From NCBI GenBank assembly GCA_018398585.1, contig JAGTTD010000001.1, forward strand, positions 39,323,938 to 39,387,937: DNA of 64,000 bases, read 5' to 3'. The stretch's first letter is position 1, and each line of letters begins with the position of its first letter. Source of the stretch: Simmondsia chinensis. Its lineage: Eukaryota; Streptophyta; Magnoliopsida; Caryophyllales; Simmondsiaceae. Position numbers and translations under genes: made by a program. Of this stretch, positions 1 through 10,703 are shown one piece after another. Below the pieces are notes generated by a model, which saw only the letters and a list, made by a program, of their open reading frames with translations, was not told where the DNA came from and did not search any database.

Positions 1-414
1 AAGTCTGTAACTTTGACCTCCAACTAATAGCTCCACCTGTTAAGGTGAAGATATAGGCTGATATAGATCGTCTCCTATCTAGGTCACCGGCAAAATCAGA
101 ATCTACATAACTAGTCAAGTTGAGTTCATTTTGGTCCCTACCAAAAGTTCAGCCCAAATCTATTGACCCTTTAACATATCTTAGCAGCCATTTGACTCCA
201 TCCCAATGTACCTTACCGGGATTCGACATATAACTTGACAGTATACTCATAGGAAAAGCTAAGTCCGGCATAGTATAGGTCATTGCGTACATTAATGACC
301 CTATAGCGTTAGCATACGGTATAGTGCTCATTTAATCTTTTCCTGCTCAGTTTCAGGACACTGACTTGCTGAAAATTAGTACTGTGATGCTAAAGGTTGT
401 TTCACAGGTTTTGA
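1..414 (-). pseudogene. copia element 1: RT C-terminus and RNase H (partial)
   Basis: The frame ending near 149 contains the conserved post-RT block with YANAIGSLMYAM and HWDGVKWLLRYVKG. Further downstream on the minus strand, after an in-frame stop, comes the RNase H opening with YVDSDFAGDLD and ISWRSKLQ. This domain degrades RNA in the RNA-DNA hybrid during reverse transcription. The rest of RNase H lies beyond position 1. Copia membership is clear; function is lost through stops. Confidence 0.85.
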
Positions 415-1215
415 TTAAAACATATTAAACCTTTTCACGATTGTACTGAGATAATGACTTTGACTTAAATGGACTGTTCCTTTAGACCTGTTCCTGATGA
501 TATCAATACCTAATATTCTTTTAGCTTCCCCCAAATATTTCATATCAAAAGAACCGTTTAACCGAGATTTCAAATCAGAAATCTGCTTCTGGGACTTGCT
601 AGCTAACAACATATCATCCACATATATCAGTAGAAAAATAGCATTAGAACAGTCAATATCTTTACAGTACAAGCATGAGTCATGAACAGTCCTACTAAAG
701 CCATTATCAACCATGAATGCATAAAACCTCTTATACCACTGTCTAGGTGACTGTTTCAACCCATACAGTGATTTTTTCAGCAAACAAACATGCTCAAACT
801 GCTCGGGTTCAACAAACCCCTTGGGTTGAGAGATAAGGATTTCTTTCTCAAGCTCTCCATGCAAAAATGCGGTGGTGACATCCATTTGATGCAGTGACAT
901 GTCATAGAAAGCAATTAAGCACATAATAACACGAATAGTGGTATGTTTAACAACAAGACTAAAAATTTCATTGTAGTCTACCCCCTTTTTCTGCAAAAAG
1001 CCTTTGGCAACTAGTCTAGCCTTAAACCGGGGTAAACCTTCAGGAGTATCGGGTTCTTTAACCCTAAAGATCCATTTGGAACCTATAACCTTCCTACCCT
1101 TGGACTTGGGAATCAAGACCCGTGTATTGTTCTTTCTCAAGCTCTCCATTTCAACAGTCATAGCTTTCAGCCACTCAGCTGAATGCTTGCTGTTGATAGC
1201 TTGAGAGTAGGACAA
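415..1215 (-). pseudogene. copia element 1: reverse transcriptase
   Basis: A 266-residue open stretch matches the copia RT domain. It runs from AEWLKAMTVEMESL through GSKWIFRVK, FKARLVAKGF, DVTTAFLHGELEKEI and SLYGLKQSPRQWYKRF to the catalytic YVDDML. The RT copies element RNA into cDNA inside virus-like particles. The first catalytic Asp (QMDVTTAF) and the YVDD box are both present, so this is the best-preserved piece of element 1. It is cut from the upstream linker and downstream RNase H by stops. It starts inside the polyprotein, so its first Met is not a real start. Confidence 0.93.
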
Positions 1216-1739
1216 TGGCTCGGTCTCTACATAATCTAAAGCTGTGTTTAAAGCATAGGATATACACTCTGCAGAGCCGTATCTTTCAGGTGCTCTAGAC
1301 TCTCTCTTAACTCTGTCCCTAGCCTATTGGTAGGTTTCTAAGTCCTGAACCTCAGGCCTGTTAGGTTCAATTTCATATATGTTTGGCACATTTACAGCAG
1401 CATTTCTGTCAATATTTTCAAAGTTATCTAGGTTATCTTCAAGTTCTTTTCTTATGTTTGGAGGACTAGGTGCAAATTCATAGTAGTCAGGGTCAAATTC
1501 CCTAACTGCTGAACTATTGCTCGATTGTTCTTTAATGTAGGGCATCTCATCTTCATTGAAGATGACATCCCTACTTATTATTGTTATAGTTCGGTTTCCC
1601 TCTTTAATCCTTAATCTAAAACCCTTTACACTAGAAAGATGCCTTTAACTGCCCTAGGCTCCAATTTACCCTCCCTTTGGTGTGCAAAGGCTGAACACCC
1701 AACTACTTTCAGGTTGTTATAGCTAACGGTCTTACCGGT
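1216..1739 (-). pseudogene. copia element 1: integrase C-terminus / linker before RT
   Basis: This stretch joins integrase and RT in the minus-strand polyprotein. Right after the integrase frame stops, the next codons read TGKTVSYNNLKVVGCSAFAH, the usual copia block in which a Trp before TGK is conserved; here it is TAG. The acidic segment 1324-1545 is the poorly conserved linker usual before copia RT. Several stops are present. Confidence 0.75.
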
Positions 1740-2447
1740 CTAGACACTCTCAGGATTTTTCATCTTCAAAGCAGAGTTTGGGGACCTATTAATTAAGTAG
1801 GCAGCTGTATTAACAGCCTCACCCCTGAACTGCTTTGACAGTCCGGTTGAAAACAACATACATCTTACCCTATCTAGAAGGGTTCGGTTCATACGTTCAG
1901 CTACACCATTTTGTTGGGGGATTCCTCTTACAATTTTATGTCGTTTAATACCGTTAACATCACAGAGCGTGTCAAATTCAAAGTTCACAAATTCCAGTCC
2001 ATTGTCAGTTCTTAAGACTTTCAGTTTCTTTGCTGTCTGATTCTCAGTTAACGTTTTCCAATTAACAAAAGTATCATATGCATTATTTTTGTTTTTTAGT
2101 AGAAAAACCCATACTCTTCTTGAGAAATCATCAACTATAGATAGGAAATAATAAGCTTCACCCATTGTGGGAACCCTTGAGGGTCCCCACAAGTCAGTGT
2201 GAACATAATCAACAATGCCCTGGGTAGTATGTGAACCTACACTATGATGCTTACCATACATGCAATGATCACAGAATTCAAGTTGTGTCACAGAATCAGC
2301 ACCAAAACAGCCTTGTTTTTGAAGCTCTATAAGTCCTCTCTCAGATATATGTCCTAACCTCCTATGCCATAGGTTGGTCGTGTCTTTAGGGTCGATCTTG
2401 GACACATTTCCCTCCCCAGAAACTACCTCTCCCTTAAGGACATACAA
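1740..2447 (-). pseudogene. copia element 1: GAG-pre-integrase and integrase core
   Basis: The 235-residue frame opens with the pre-integrase zinc-binding block (NLWHRRLGHISERGL, then CDHCMYGKHH). It continues into the integrase core: HTDLWGP with the first catalytic Asp, VDDFSRRVWVFLLK, RTDNGLEF with the second Asp, and PQQNGVAERMNRTLLD with the catalytic Glu. All three acidic residues are visible. The enzyme inserts cDNA into chromosomes. The frame ends where a Trp codon has become TAG. Confidence 0.93.
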
Positions 2448-3077
2448 TCCGTTCTTGATCTCTCCCTAAATCATAACAAGGGCACCTCGCAGGACTTTCA
2501 TCTCTCCCCTACACGCTTTTAGGGTTAGTCCACTAAGATCAAGTTATCCTAAAGATATAAGGTTTCTTTTTAATTCTGGTACATGTCTAACACCCTCTAG
2601 GTTAAAGATCGTGCCATCTAACATTCTAACCCTAACAGTTCCAACACCTACCACCTTGCATGCATAGTCATTACCTAGCATAACCTTTCCTCCATTAACA
2701 GACACATAATCAGTGAAATACAATTTATCAAATGTCATGTGAAAGCTACAGCCACAATCAAGTACCCACTCATGACAAGTAAAGTCAGTGGAAGCAACCA
2801 GTACTTCTCCACATTCGTTATTTTCAGCAGTATAATCCGCCCTAGCATGGTTCTTATTTTGTTCAGGGAAAATGCTTTTATAGTGGCCATATTTACCACG
2901 CTCATTGCATTTGACGTAAGATAGGTCTTTTCGACCTCTGAACCTAGATCTTGAATGAATCTTTCCTCTTCTTTTATAGTGATCTTTTGTTTTAGTTATT
3001 CCTCTTACGTTTAAGCTCTCACCGTGATTGCCACTGTTACTAGTATAGTATTTTCCCTCTTTCTTTAGTTCTACCAC
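2448..3077 (-). pseudogene. copia element 1: gag zinc knuckle and aspartic protease
   Basis: The 177-residue frame (2544-3077) holds a degenerate CCHC knuckle (VKCNERGKYGHYKS), with Cys positions lost. The retropepsin region follows (EWVLDCGCSFHM, usually LDSGCSFHM), so the catalytic DSG-like triplet reads DCG. It ends at ELKRNLISLG, where the next codon, normally Gln, is TAA. The segment 2448-2543 continues toward the pre-integrase block. Family assignment is solid; activity is unlikely. Confidence 0.85.
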
Positions 3078-3623
3078 TTTAGATCTTAGGGCATCCTTTA
3101 CTTCTGCCAGTGATATAGTCTTTCTACCATATCTTAAGGTTTATTTTAGAGATTTTAGGTACTTAGGAGACGATCCTAAAAGTATTATAGCCTGAGTCTC
3201 ATCAGTTATTTCAACTTTTAGTGTGTCCAAGTAAGATAAAACTCTATAAAATTCATCCAAATTGTCCTATATATTTTTGTTTTCATCCATTCTAAAGTAG
3301 TAGAATCTTTCCATGTATAGTACTTGGTTAGATAGGGATTTTGTAGCATACAGTTGTTCTAATTTTTTCTAGACACCTAGAGCACTTTTTTCAACAGACA
3401 CTTTAGTTAGAACTGACTTACTTAAACAGAGTAAGATATTATCATGAGCTACCTTATCCATGTTGGCCTTGTCAGACGGTTTGAGTCCTTCTTGGTGATC
3501 TTTATCTTCCAGAAGTGCAGAACTTACCCCAAGGGCCATAAGCAGTGCTTGCACCTTGACTTTCCACAACTCGAAATCGTTCCTACCTGTAAATTTCTCT
3601 ATATCGTGTTTGGCTGAAGTCAT
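3078..3623 (-). pseudogene. copia element 1: gag N-terminal part
   Basis: The start Met at 3623 opens MTSAKHDIEKFTGRNDFELW, the classic copia Gag opening, followed by KVKVQALLMALG. The frame stops at 3368 after SALGV, where the next codon is TAG in place of the usual Trp. Coding similarity then resumes (LEQLYATKSLSNQVLYMERFYY), with further TAG/TAA codons. The start is chosen because it follows the PBS by a short leader and matches the family. Gag forms the capsid. Confidence 0.88.
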
Positions 3624-3647
3624 TTTGTTTTAAAATCGTGTTTAACC

Positions 3648-3660
3648 GGCTCTTATACAA
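3648..3660 (-). other. primer-binding site of copia element 1
   Basis: Read on the minus strand just after the LTR end, the sequence is TTGTATAAGAGCC. This is a two-mismatch version of the initiator tRNA-Met PBS (TGGTATCAGAGC) usual in plant copia elements. It sits 2 bases from the LTR terminus. Confidence 0.75.
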
Positions 3661-3662
3661 CT

Positions 3663-4713
3663 TGTTAGGTGCTATTATTCAATACTTTCACAAAATAACT
3701 TCAGATAAAACAATTATACACGACACTCTAAGTAAACAAGCGATAATAACTCCAAGATCTCAGATCTTGCCCCCACAGAACCAACTCATACAAGATCAGG
3801 ACTGATTACAACACAAATCACTCAACAAACCTAGAATACAACTCTAGATTCAAGAAAACGAACGAACAAGTTAGGTTAGAAGTATACCTCCTCTTGTGAA
3901 CTTAAATCTCACCAAGATTTGCAAGTATGAGACTCAAAACATCCAGTAAGGCACTGGAATCTGCAACACTAGCGACGATCGGACCCTACCAACAACAAAC
4001 CGAGCAACACTAGCCACGAACAGACCTCCACCAGTGCGAACGAAGCACCACAACCATGGAATCACTTCGAACCAAGGCTCATGAGGTTGGAACCTTTGAT
4101 TATTTTGGCTCAGAGGTTCGTATTTAGGGTTAGGGTTGCTATGAAAGCCTTAGAGAGACAAATCGCCACAGAGAGACGAGAGAGGAGGAGGATGATCAGT
4201 TCTTTACCACTCCAACCCTAAATCTCGGCATTTATAGCCCTCCAAGCTACAATCCAAGTGAACCCTAGACCTCATCGCTGCCATCGATTTAGAATCGATC
4301 TAACGGACACGACTTACCCACATAAAGCACAACGTGAGCCGCGGATCTGGTGACATGCGTTGAAGTACGAAGGGCTGAGATCAAGAGGGCGAAGCTTCTC
4401 GAAGAAGCCTCGCAGAGAACCCTAACGGGTGTTGCCTGGGGAAAGAGGAGATAAACAGTGCAAGGCTGAAAAACTAAACTTTTAACCCTCCTTTACCTCT
4501 TTTACACAATAGGTATTGAAGTAACGGGCAACATAGGACAAAACGGGCAAGGCAGTATACACGGGCAACTGAAGTACTCTATTGGGGCAGCATAGTACAT
4601 GGCACACACGTAATTAGTACATCAAGTAAGGGGCAATTTGGACATTGCCCTAATATACCTAAATTCAAAATATTTTCAAAGCAAAACACAGCGTTTTGCA
4701 TAACTCCCAAACA
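3663..4713 (-). repeat. LTR of copia element 1 (5' LTR on the minus strand)
   Basis: The LTR begins TGTTAGG beside the PBS. The best far boundary is CCCAAACA at 4713, giving short inverted ends (TGTTTGG against TGTTAGG) and a length of about 1,051 bp. The second LTR is outside the window, so the outer edge is inferred from terminal symmetry only. A TATA box lies inside. The 5-bp target duplication candidate would be ttaag. Confidence 0.65.
4229..4236 (-). promoter_or_regulatory. TATA box in copia element 1 LTR
   Basis: On the minus strand the context is GGGCTATAAATGCC, a good plant TATA box placed mid-LTR and upstream of the leader. It would drive element transcription toward the PBS and gag. 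Confidence 0.55.
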
Positions 4714-5451
4714 TTAAGTGATGCATTTTATACTTAATTTTTTTGCTTATTTTAACTCAATTTAAAAACTAATATTAAGATTGACCTAAGTCATATATTT
4801 ACCAAACACAACACCCTTAAAAATGTACTCAAGTGTAAGGGGGAAACAAATAAAGAAAAAAAATAAAATCAAAGCATTACGGAAAAGAGCCACACAAACC
4901 CGACAACACCAAGAGAGGCTGAAATATCGCCAACAACACGCACCGCATGACACCGCACAAACGTAACAGAGCCACCTCAGAAACACGAACAATTTAGCTG
5001 GACAAAAAGCGTAGGGCAAGATCTTCCATAAAAAAACTCATTGAACTAGATAAAAGCCAAAGGATGAAGGGTGATGCGAAGCTGGACAAACTCCAAGAGC
5101 TAGAATTGATGGGCATACATCCTGAATAAATTCACCTACCACGATTACCCTTTAGAGTGTTGGGTTGTAAAACTCATTCAACAATACATAATGAATCCTT
5201 CGAATCAAAGCCCAACTTTCTTTCTCAACTTTCACGCTTGTTCAACAATTACGAAATCTTCATGAGCATTTGTTCTTAATCCTCTTTGGCCCAAAACTTA
5301 CCCTCCTTCAGAAGATTCTAGTTGTTGTGCTTCAACCGAGCTTGATATCGTGTTTATCCCAATAGTGCACTTAAAAACCAGCTCAACTTACAATATTGTG
5401 GATAAAAAGGTTAAATATATTTAAGTATTTTGAGGTTGGGGAATTAGTTTT
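4714..5451. other. spacer, no gene seen
   Basis: AT-rich sequence between the copia LTR and a short retroposon. One short frame (4786-5019, minus) is Cys/Phe-rich, has no family motif and is probably chance. Confidence 0.6.
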
Positions 5452-5465
5452 GGTTCGTAAATTTT

Positions 5466-5782
5466 TTTTTTTTTTTTTTTTTTTTTTTGGTAATTAGCGG
5501 CAAAACCGCAACAAAACAGGGAACTCGGCAAAACGAACCCATGGAAATCCCGAAACCGGGAGATTTACAGAACAGACCCAAAAGAAAAACCAGGAGACAA
5601 CAACAAGAAACAGGAGCAACCAACCAAAAAAGCAGAACAAACCACGACCACCAAAATAGGAGAAGGGGACAAAAAACAAAAGACAAAAAAATAAAAAAGA
5701 CAGGACGACGGAAGAAGCTGAAGCAGAGCCACCCAAAAGATCACCATGCTGGAACTCAACTAAAGAAAAAACACGGGAACCA
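5466..5782 (-). mobile_element. short poly(A) retroposon (probable 5'-truncated LINE) with target duplication
   Basis: On the minus strand a roughly 300-bp T/G-rich segment ends CCGCTAATTACC followed by a run of more than 20 A (5461-5488 on plus). It is flanked by near-identical direct repeats: ggttcgtaaatttt at 5452-5465 and ggtttgtaaatttt at 5783-5796 (13 of 14 match). A poly(A) tail with long flanking duplications marks target-primed insertion. No convincing pol III A/B boxes were found, so a truncated LINE 3' end is preferred over a SINE. Lys/Arg-rich frames on the plus strand are a by-product of composition. Confidence 0.75.
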
Positions 5783-5796
5783 GGTTTGTAAATTTT

Positions 5797-7329
5797 GTGT
5801 TTGAATATTTCAATCTACGAGTTAGGGTGGTAATACAAAATCTCGTGTTGCATTACTTTTTGGGCATATATGATGCCACTTTCTCGTATATGGCATTAAC
5901 TTTTTCATCAGATGATATCACCTGTACACAATACGATATCACTTTTTTTGTACAATGCAATTGATTGAATTACCAACAGCTAGACTAAAAATATATTTCC
6001 TCATAATCAATGAATTAAATAACTCAATTATAAAGTACAAAACGAAAATAAATTTACCAAACCTCTGCTTAATTAATAATGTATAATTTGCTCAATTATT
6101 AATGGTGGTACAGTAAAACTCCAATATAAGTGGATGCATATGCATTAAATTAGGTGTTTACATCATGCTTTATATATTAATTAACGGAATACCACCTAAA
6201 AAGGAGTTGCATTCGTTTTGGTGATGTGATTTAATATTAATTTGATTTTTTTTGTAATGTTTTTTTTTTTATCACATAATTTTTTGTGATGTTGATGGGT
6301 GTCCAAAATTATAATTAGACAAAGTATATAAAATCCTTAAGATGGTACGGAAATGAAAAATATGTAAAGTTGACCTTAGACTAAATAAGAGAAATGAAAA
6401 CTAACATATGGTTTCATTCGCCAAAAAAAAAAAATAATTCAATAAATAAAAGTCAATGTATTAGGTATAGGGTTAACTATTATCATTAAAATATTTAGTA
6501 CTGTTCTTTTTTATAATTGGATTAATGATCGATATTAATAAAATGCGGTCAAATAAGAAATCAGATAAAGTTTGTAACCTAACGACTAATCAAAAGAAGC
6601 ATAAAAAAATAATCAAAATATTACATAAGGGGAGAGAAAGATGGTTGGTCCATATCAAGCACTCGAACTGGATACTAGAAAACACCTTTGTTCGGCTTGT
6701 GGTCGAATTGGAAACCCCCTGTGCACACCCTAACGCCCATTTAACACCTTGTGGATACAACACCTTTCAATGATTAACAAGTCTGAATATAAGAAACCAC
6801 GAATAACAACTTGAAAAGCTAGCGCTTTCTCTAATATGAGAAATCATACTTCCCTCCAGTTGCTTCTCCTTCGCTGGGCCAGATCTATGTTGGAAATGGC
6901 CTTTTTCGACCACTCTTAGCCCCTCTCTTGACAGACCTTATATTCTACCGTTTTTCTCTTGTTTTTCAACAGTGGTTTTGATTTTTTGCCTTAGCTGGCA
7001 TTGGCTTTTAGGAAGCATGTTGAGGTTCCTAAGGTGTTAGGGTCTAAGTGGTGGTCGCGGATTGCTTACCACCAATATTCCCAAATCTAGACCCAAATGG
7101 CCACTTCATGGGCTCCACTGTTACCATCATAGGTGACGCTTTCAGTTGTGTAATATGCACAAAACTAGATGAATTTAGCCTGTTTGATCTTAATAAGCAC
7201 CTTGCTTAGGGGTTCAAGTTTGGGCTCATCTTTTGTTTTCTTTTCTTTCTATTTTGTTTGCTCCTATATCTTTATAGGAGTATCCAGAATATTTCACTGA
7301 GAATCTCTTCCTTATAATTATCCGAAAAA
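5797..7329. other. AT-rich spacer; possible old retroposon 3' end near 7320
   Basis: No coding family is recognised. The 82-residue frame at 6525-6773 has no known motif. Around 7300-7330 the sequence ends TTATAATTATCCG followed by A7, resembling a LINE 3' terminus, but I could not find a matching target duplication. Confidence 0.4.
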
Positions 7330-8560
7330 AAGGAAGTTTACCCAATTGATTTTTTAAATGATGGTGCTATTTTGGTTACATATGCTCAAAAGATTGTAGA
7401 AGAAATTAAGAGGTTTATTCACAATTTTGAAAATTCTATTCAAATGAATTTTGAAATATCATATAAAATATTTATCATACTTCAAAGTGGAATCTCAGGA
7501 GAATAGTAGTAAGTAGAAAAGAAAGAGCTCTATACCTACCACCAACCAATCTAGAGCTGGATCATTAGTTTGGGTTATGGGCATCCATTATTTGATGGAT
7601 TACCTTTTGAAGTCAATTGATACGTCAAAGTAAAATGGTAGGAAAAATTTAAATTTTGATTTCAGAAGTCTATTTCTTCGCAACAACCAATTAGAGTTAC
7701 TTATAGGCCTGAAGATTCTTCAAGCGGGTCTTTGGGTTACTTGTGGTTATATCTAGTCCTGCATATGCCCAAAGAAGAACGAAAACAACTTTCATAGTTA
7801 GATAAAGAAGAAAACCACGAAGATATGATAGACACGACATATGATCATGAACCGTTTTCTCAATATGCAATGGATGCTTAATTACTTATGGCTTGTATGA
7901 ATTTTGAAGACTACATAGTAATTCTTCCTACTCACAACAGATGACAGAATTTCAGGATGCTTCGTGATAATTCATGATGTTATTCCATAATAATGAGATT
8001 CTTAAGTGACATGATGACTTTCCTAGTAGTTTTGAAACTAAAATATTCGAAGTGCAAGTTTCACAAGGATAAATAATAATAAAAGTTTTTCTGTTGGAAA
8101 ACAAAAGATTCCACAAAGACGTTAGAAATCCTCGCAATGTAAAATGAGAAAGACACAAGATACAAAAATATTTCAAGAGTCCCACTAATGACGGTTTCCA
8201 AGACTGAAAGTTAAACGTTCTTCCTAAGATTCTCATGAGCCGTACTCCACAAATTGCAAGTGACTCATGATGACATTCCAAGAATTCCTTTGATCCTATA
8301 AAGACGATAAAATTGGAAAAAATTCCCACTCATGATGGAAGACGAGTTGAAGATCCGTCTCAAGTTCAAAGATCCTCTTGATAATTGGCAAGACAAAATA
8401 CTGAAGATTCCTTAAGTGCTTGACGTTATAATTTGTATTTTAGTGTTCTAAATTTAAATATTTTAAAGGGGTTCCTGATGTACTTTTATGAATAAGTATC
8501 CCCAAAGACTCAAAAAGGCGCCAAGGAGAAAGATCACTTGCAAATCACTTGCATTCCTTC
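7330..8560. other. unassigned region, possibly a decayed coding relic
   Basis: Less AT-rich than its neighbours. Short open blocks are interrupted by stops in all frames, for example a plus-strand block near 7690-7800 reading RPEDSSSGSLGYLWL. The minus-strand 125-residue frame (7952-8329) has no recognisable motif. I do not recognise a family; it could be a decayed element or chance. Confidence 0.3.
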
Positions 8561-9183
8561 GAAACATCATCCATCTAGGCTACGTTAGGTTAAACTTTTT
8601 AACATTTTAAAACTAAGTATAAGGCTTGCATCTGGTTGACATAAAACATCTTTTTGTATATTTTTTATAGTTTAAATAGGAAATGAAAAAAATTATTTTT
8701 TACCTAAGCAGAAAAAAATGAAAAATTTCATCTTTTTCATAGCTTATCCAAAAAATATATTTTAAAATGACTATATTAACATTCCAATCTTCACCATCTG
8801 TACCTTTGAGATCTTCCCTTTTACCCACCATGAGTGACTCACTACTCTCCTCTATCATGACAAGCTATTATCAATGTTCTTTGGCTTTTTGGGGTTGGAT
8901 CATGATTCTTGTCTACCTAGTATTAATAGTTGATTTATATTATTAAGTCATTTATTTATTATAGTGTATGAATTCTTTTTTAAATTTGTATCAAAATACT
9001 TTATCATGTAAAAAAGATATTTCTCCACTGCATAACCAAACGTTTCACTGTAAAAAAAATATAAATCTCAAATGGACAGATTTAATTAATATAGATAAGT
9101 TAGTATAAATTGAGCCAAATGCACTCTTACTCTCTTGTACTTCCCTTTCCACTCCACCTCCTTCCATTTCCATTTCTTCCATT
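8561..9183. other. AT-rich spacer, nothing identified
   Basis: Low-complexity AT-rich sequence with short poly(A)/poly(T) runs and no coding or structural signal that I can support. Confidence 0.6.
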
Positions 9184-9191
9184 TACATATC

Positions 9192-9778
9192 TAGGGATGG
9201 CAATGGGGCAGGGCGGGTACGGGGGGTGTCTCCTCCATACCCGTACCCGTCACCCAAATCCTGTACCCGTACCCACCCCATTACCCGCTACGGGTATGAA
9301 GTAGATACCCGTACCCATCCCGGCGGGTACAAACTCATACTCATACCCGGCCCATTACCCGCGGGTATCCAACGGGTATGCATTACCCGCCCCGTACCCT
9401 CTCTAATGTGCGTAGAAAACGTTATCTATACCGGGTCATATTAGTTATTCAATACTACTTTTAAAAATCAATTATATTTTTTTTATAACATTGATAACAA
9501 TTTGGGTTATTGAATTTAAACAAGTATTTTTTTAATTTGTAGGTTAATTATGTACAAAATAAAGCGAGAATGGCGGGTATGAGGTGGAGCGAGGCGTGGA
9601 GCGAGGCGGGTATGGAGCGGAGCGGGGGGGGTGGGGTACAAAACTATACCCGTACCCGCCCCATACCCGTGACGGGTACGGGGCGGGTACACCGACCCCG
9701 TACCCACTACCCGCCCCACTTATACCCGGGGCGGGTACCCACGGGTAACGGGTTTTACCCGCCCCATTGCGATCCCTA
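9192..9778. mobile_element. non-autonomous hAT element (MITE-like) with perfect 8-bp TSD
   Basis: Terminal inverted repeats begin TAGGGATGGCAATGGGGC on the left and, reverse-complemented, TAGGGATCGCAATGGGGC on the right. The 587-bp element is flanked by identical 8-bp direct repeats tacatatc (9184-9191 and 9779-9786), the hAT target-site length. Both subterminal zones are dense in GGGTA/CGGGTAC motifs and their complements, likely transposase-binding arrays, while the centre is AT-rich. There is no transposase. Frames read across it are composition artefacts. Confidence 0.92.
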
Positions 9779-9786
9779 TACATATC

Positions 9787-10698
9787 CAGTTTCACATCCA
9801 CAATACTCCTACTTTAGTGATCCTTTCTCCAATGTTTGTAATCAAATTTTGTAAATTTTAATATCTTAATTTGATGAAAATGTTATGATATTCATACTTA
9901 GTTTTAAATTTTATTTTCTCATTAATTGAATCCTTCTTATCCATATTATTTCAATTACATGTCATGCTTCCCTTCATCACATTAATCATACTTTCGCTTA
10001 ATTGACTTTTCTTAATTATATTTTAGCATAATTAACTTTCATGTTATTTTTCTTCATCACACAACAGATATTTAATGACGTTATATTAGAAAAAATTAAA
10101 TTTAGTAGTTAATTTTCCAAAAAACTTAGAAATTCTAACTACTTATGTAAAAGATAACCATGTTTCAGAATTATTTTATGTAAAAAACCTAAAATAAATG
10201 CAAGTTTGACTCATAAAAGAAGGAAAAAGGAGAGAAAATGAGGAAAAATGGTCAACGAGACATGTGACTAGAACATGCTATTGTATCACTTTTCACTAGC
10301 ATCACCATTATTACAAATTATTATACAATCTAGACCAATTAATAACTCTATCTAGCTTTTTATTATAGAAAAATGAACAACTTGAATGTATTTAATTTTT
10401 CATCTTGTCACTTAAACTGCCAAAAAGTGCGTTCATTAATTTTACAGTTGAATTAATCATTAGAATTGATACACACCTAGCTTTTTTCTAAGGTTGTGTT
10501 TGGTTAATTTTATTTTATCTTTTTTAAAATTATTTATTTAAATAAGATCTGTTTACTTAAAATTTTTACTTAAATTTTAGGTGTAGTTTAAAAAATCCAA
10601 CTAGATTTTCAAATTTTTTAGTGTCACACCGATATTTTTTTATGATTTTTCAATGTCACACTTTAATATAATGTCATTATTATTCGATAGTTTTTGAT
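9787..10698. other. AT-rich spacer; possible left arm of an old MITE from about 10494
   Basis: No gene is seen. From about 10497 the sequence GTGTTTGGTTAATTTT resembles the ends of old plant MITEs. A complementary arm (reverse complement GTATTTGGTGCATTTT) lies at about 24010-24030, beyond the large gypsy element. Confidence 0.4.
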
Positions 10699-10703
10699 GA
10701 TGT

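Larger units (their letters stand above)
1..4713 (-). mobile_element. Ty1/copia LTR retrotransposon (element 1), truncated by window edge
   Basis: On the minus strand the order is LTR, primer-binding site, gag, protease, integrase, RT, RNase H. Integrase before RT is diagnostic of Ty1/copia. Only one LTR is in the window; the other must lie before position 1. The polyprotein is broken into pieces by stops, several of which are explained by TGG or CAG codons becoming TAG. Domain identity rests on conserved motifs (YVDD in RT, HRRLGH before integrase). The element is probably dead. Confidence 0.92.

Noticed and set aside
5487..5804. 105-residue Lys/Arg/Gln-rich reading frame
   Set aside because: It is the antisense of a pyrimidine-rich retroposon with a poly(A) tail and has no domain.
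7952..8329. 125-residue minus-strand frame
   Set aside because: No recognisable motif, unusual composition and AT-rich context; probably chance, left as unassigned.
9110..9854. Several overlapping GC-rich frames
   Set aside because: They read across the inverted subterminal arrays of a hAT MITE and carry no protein motif.
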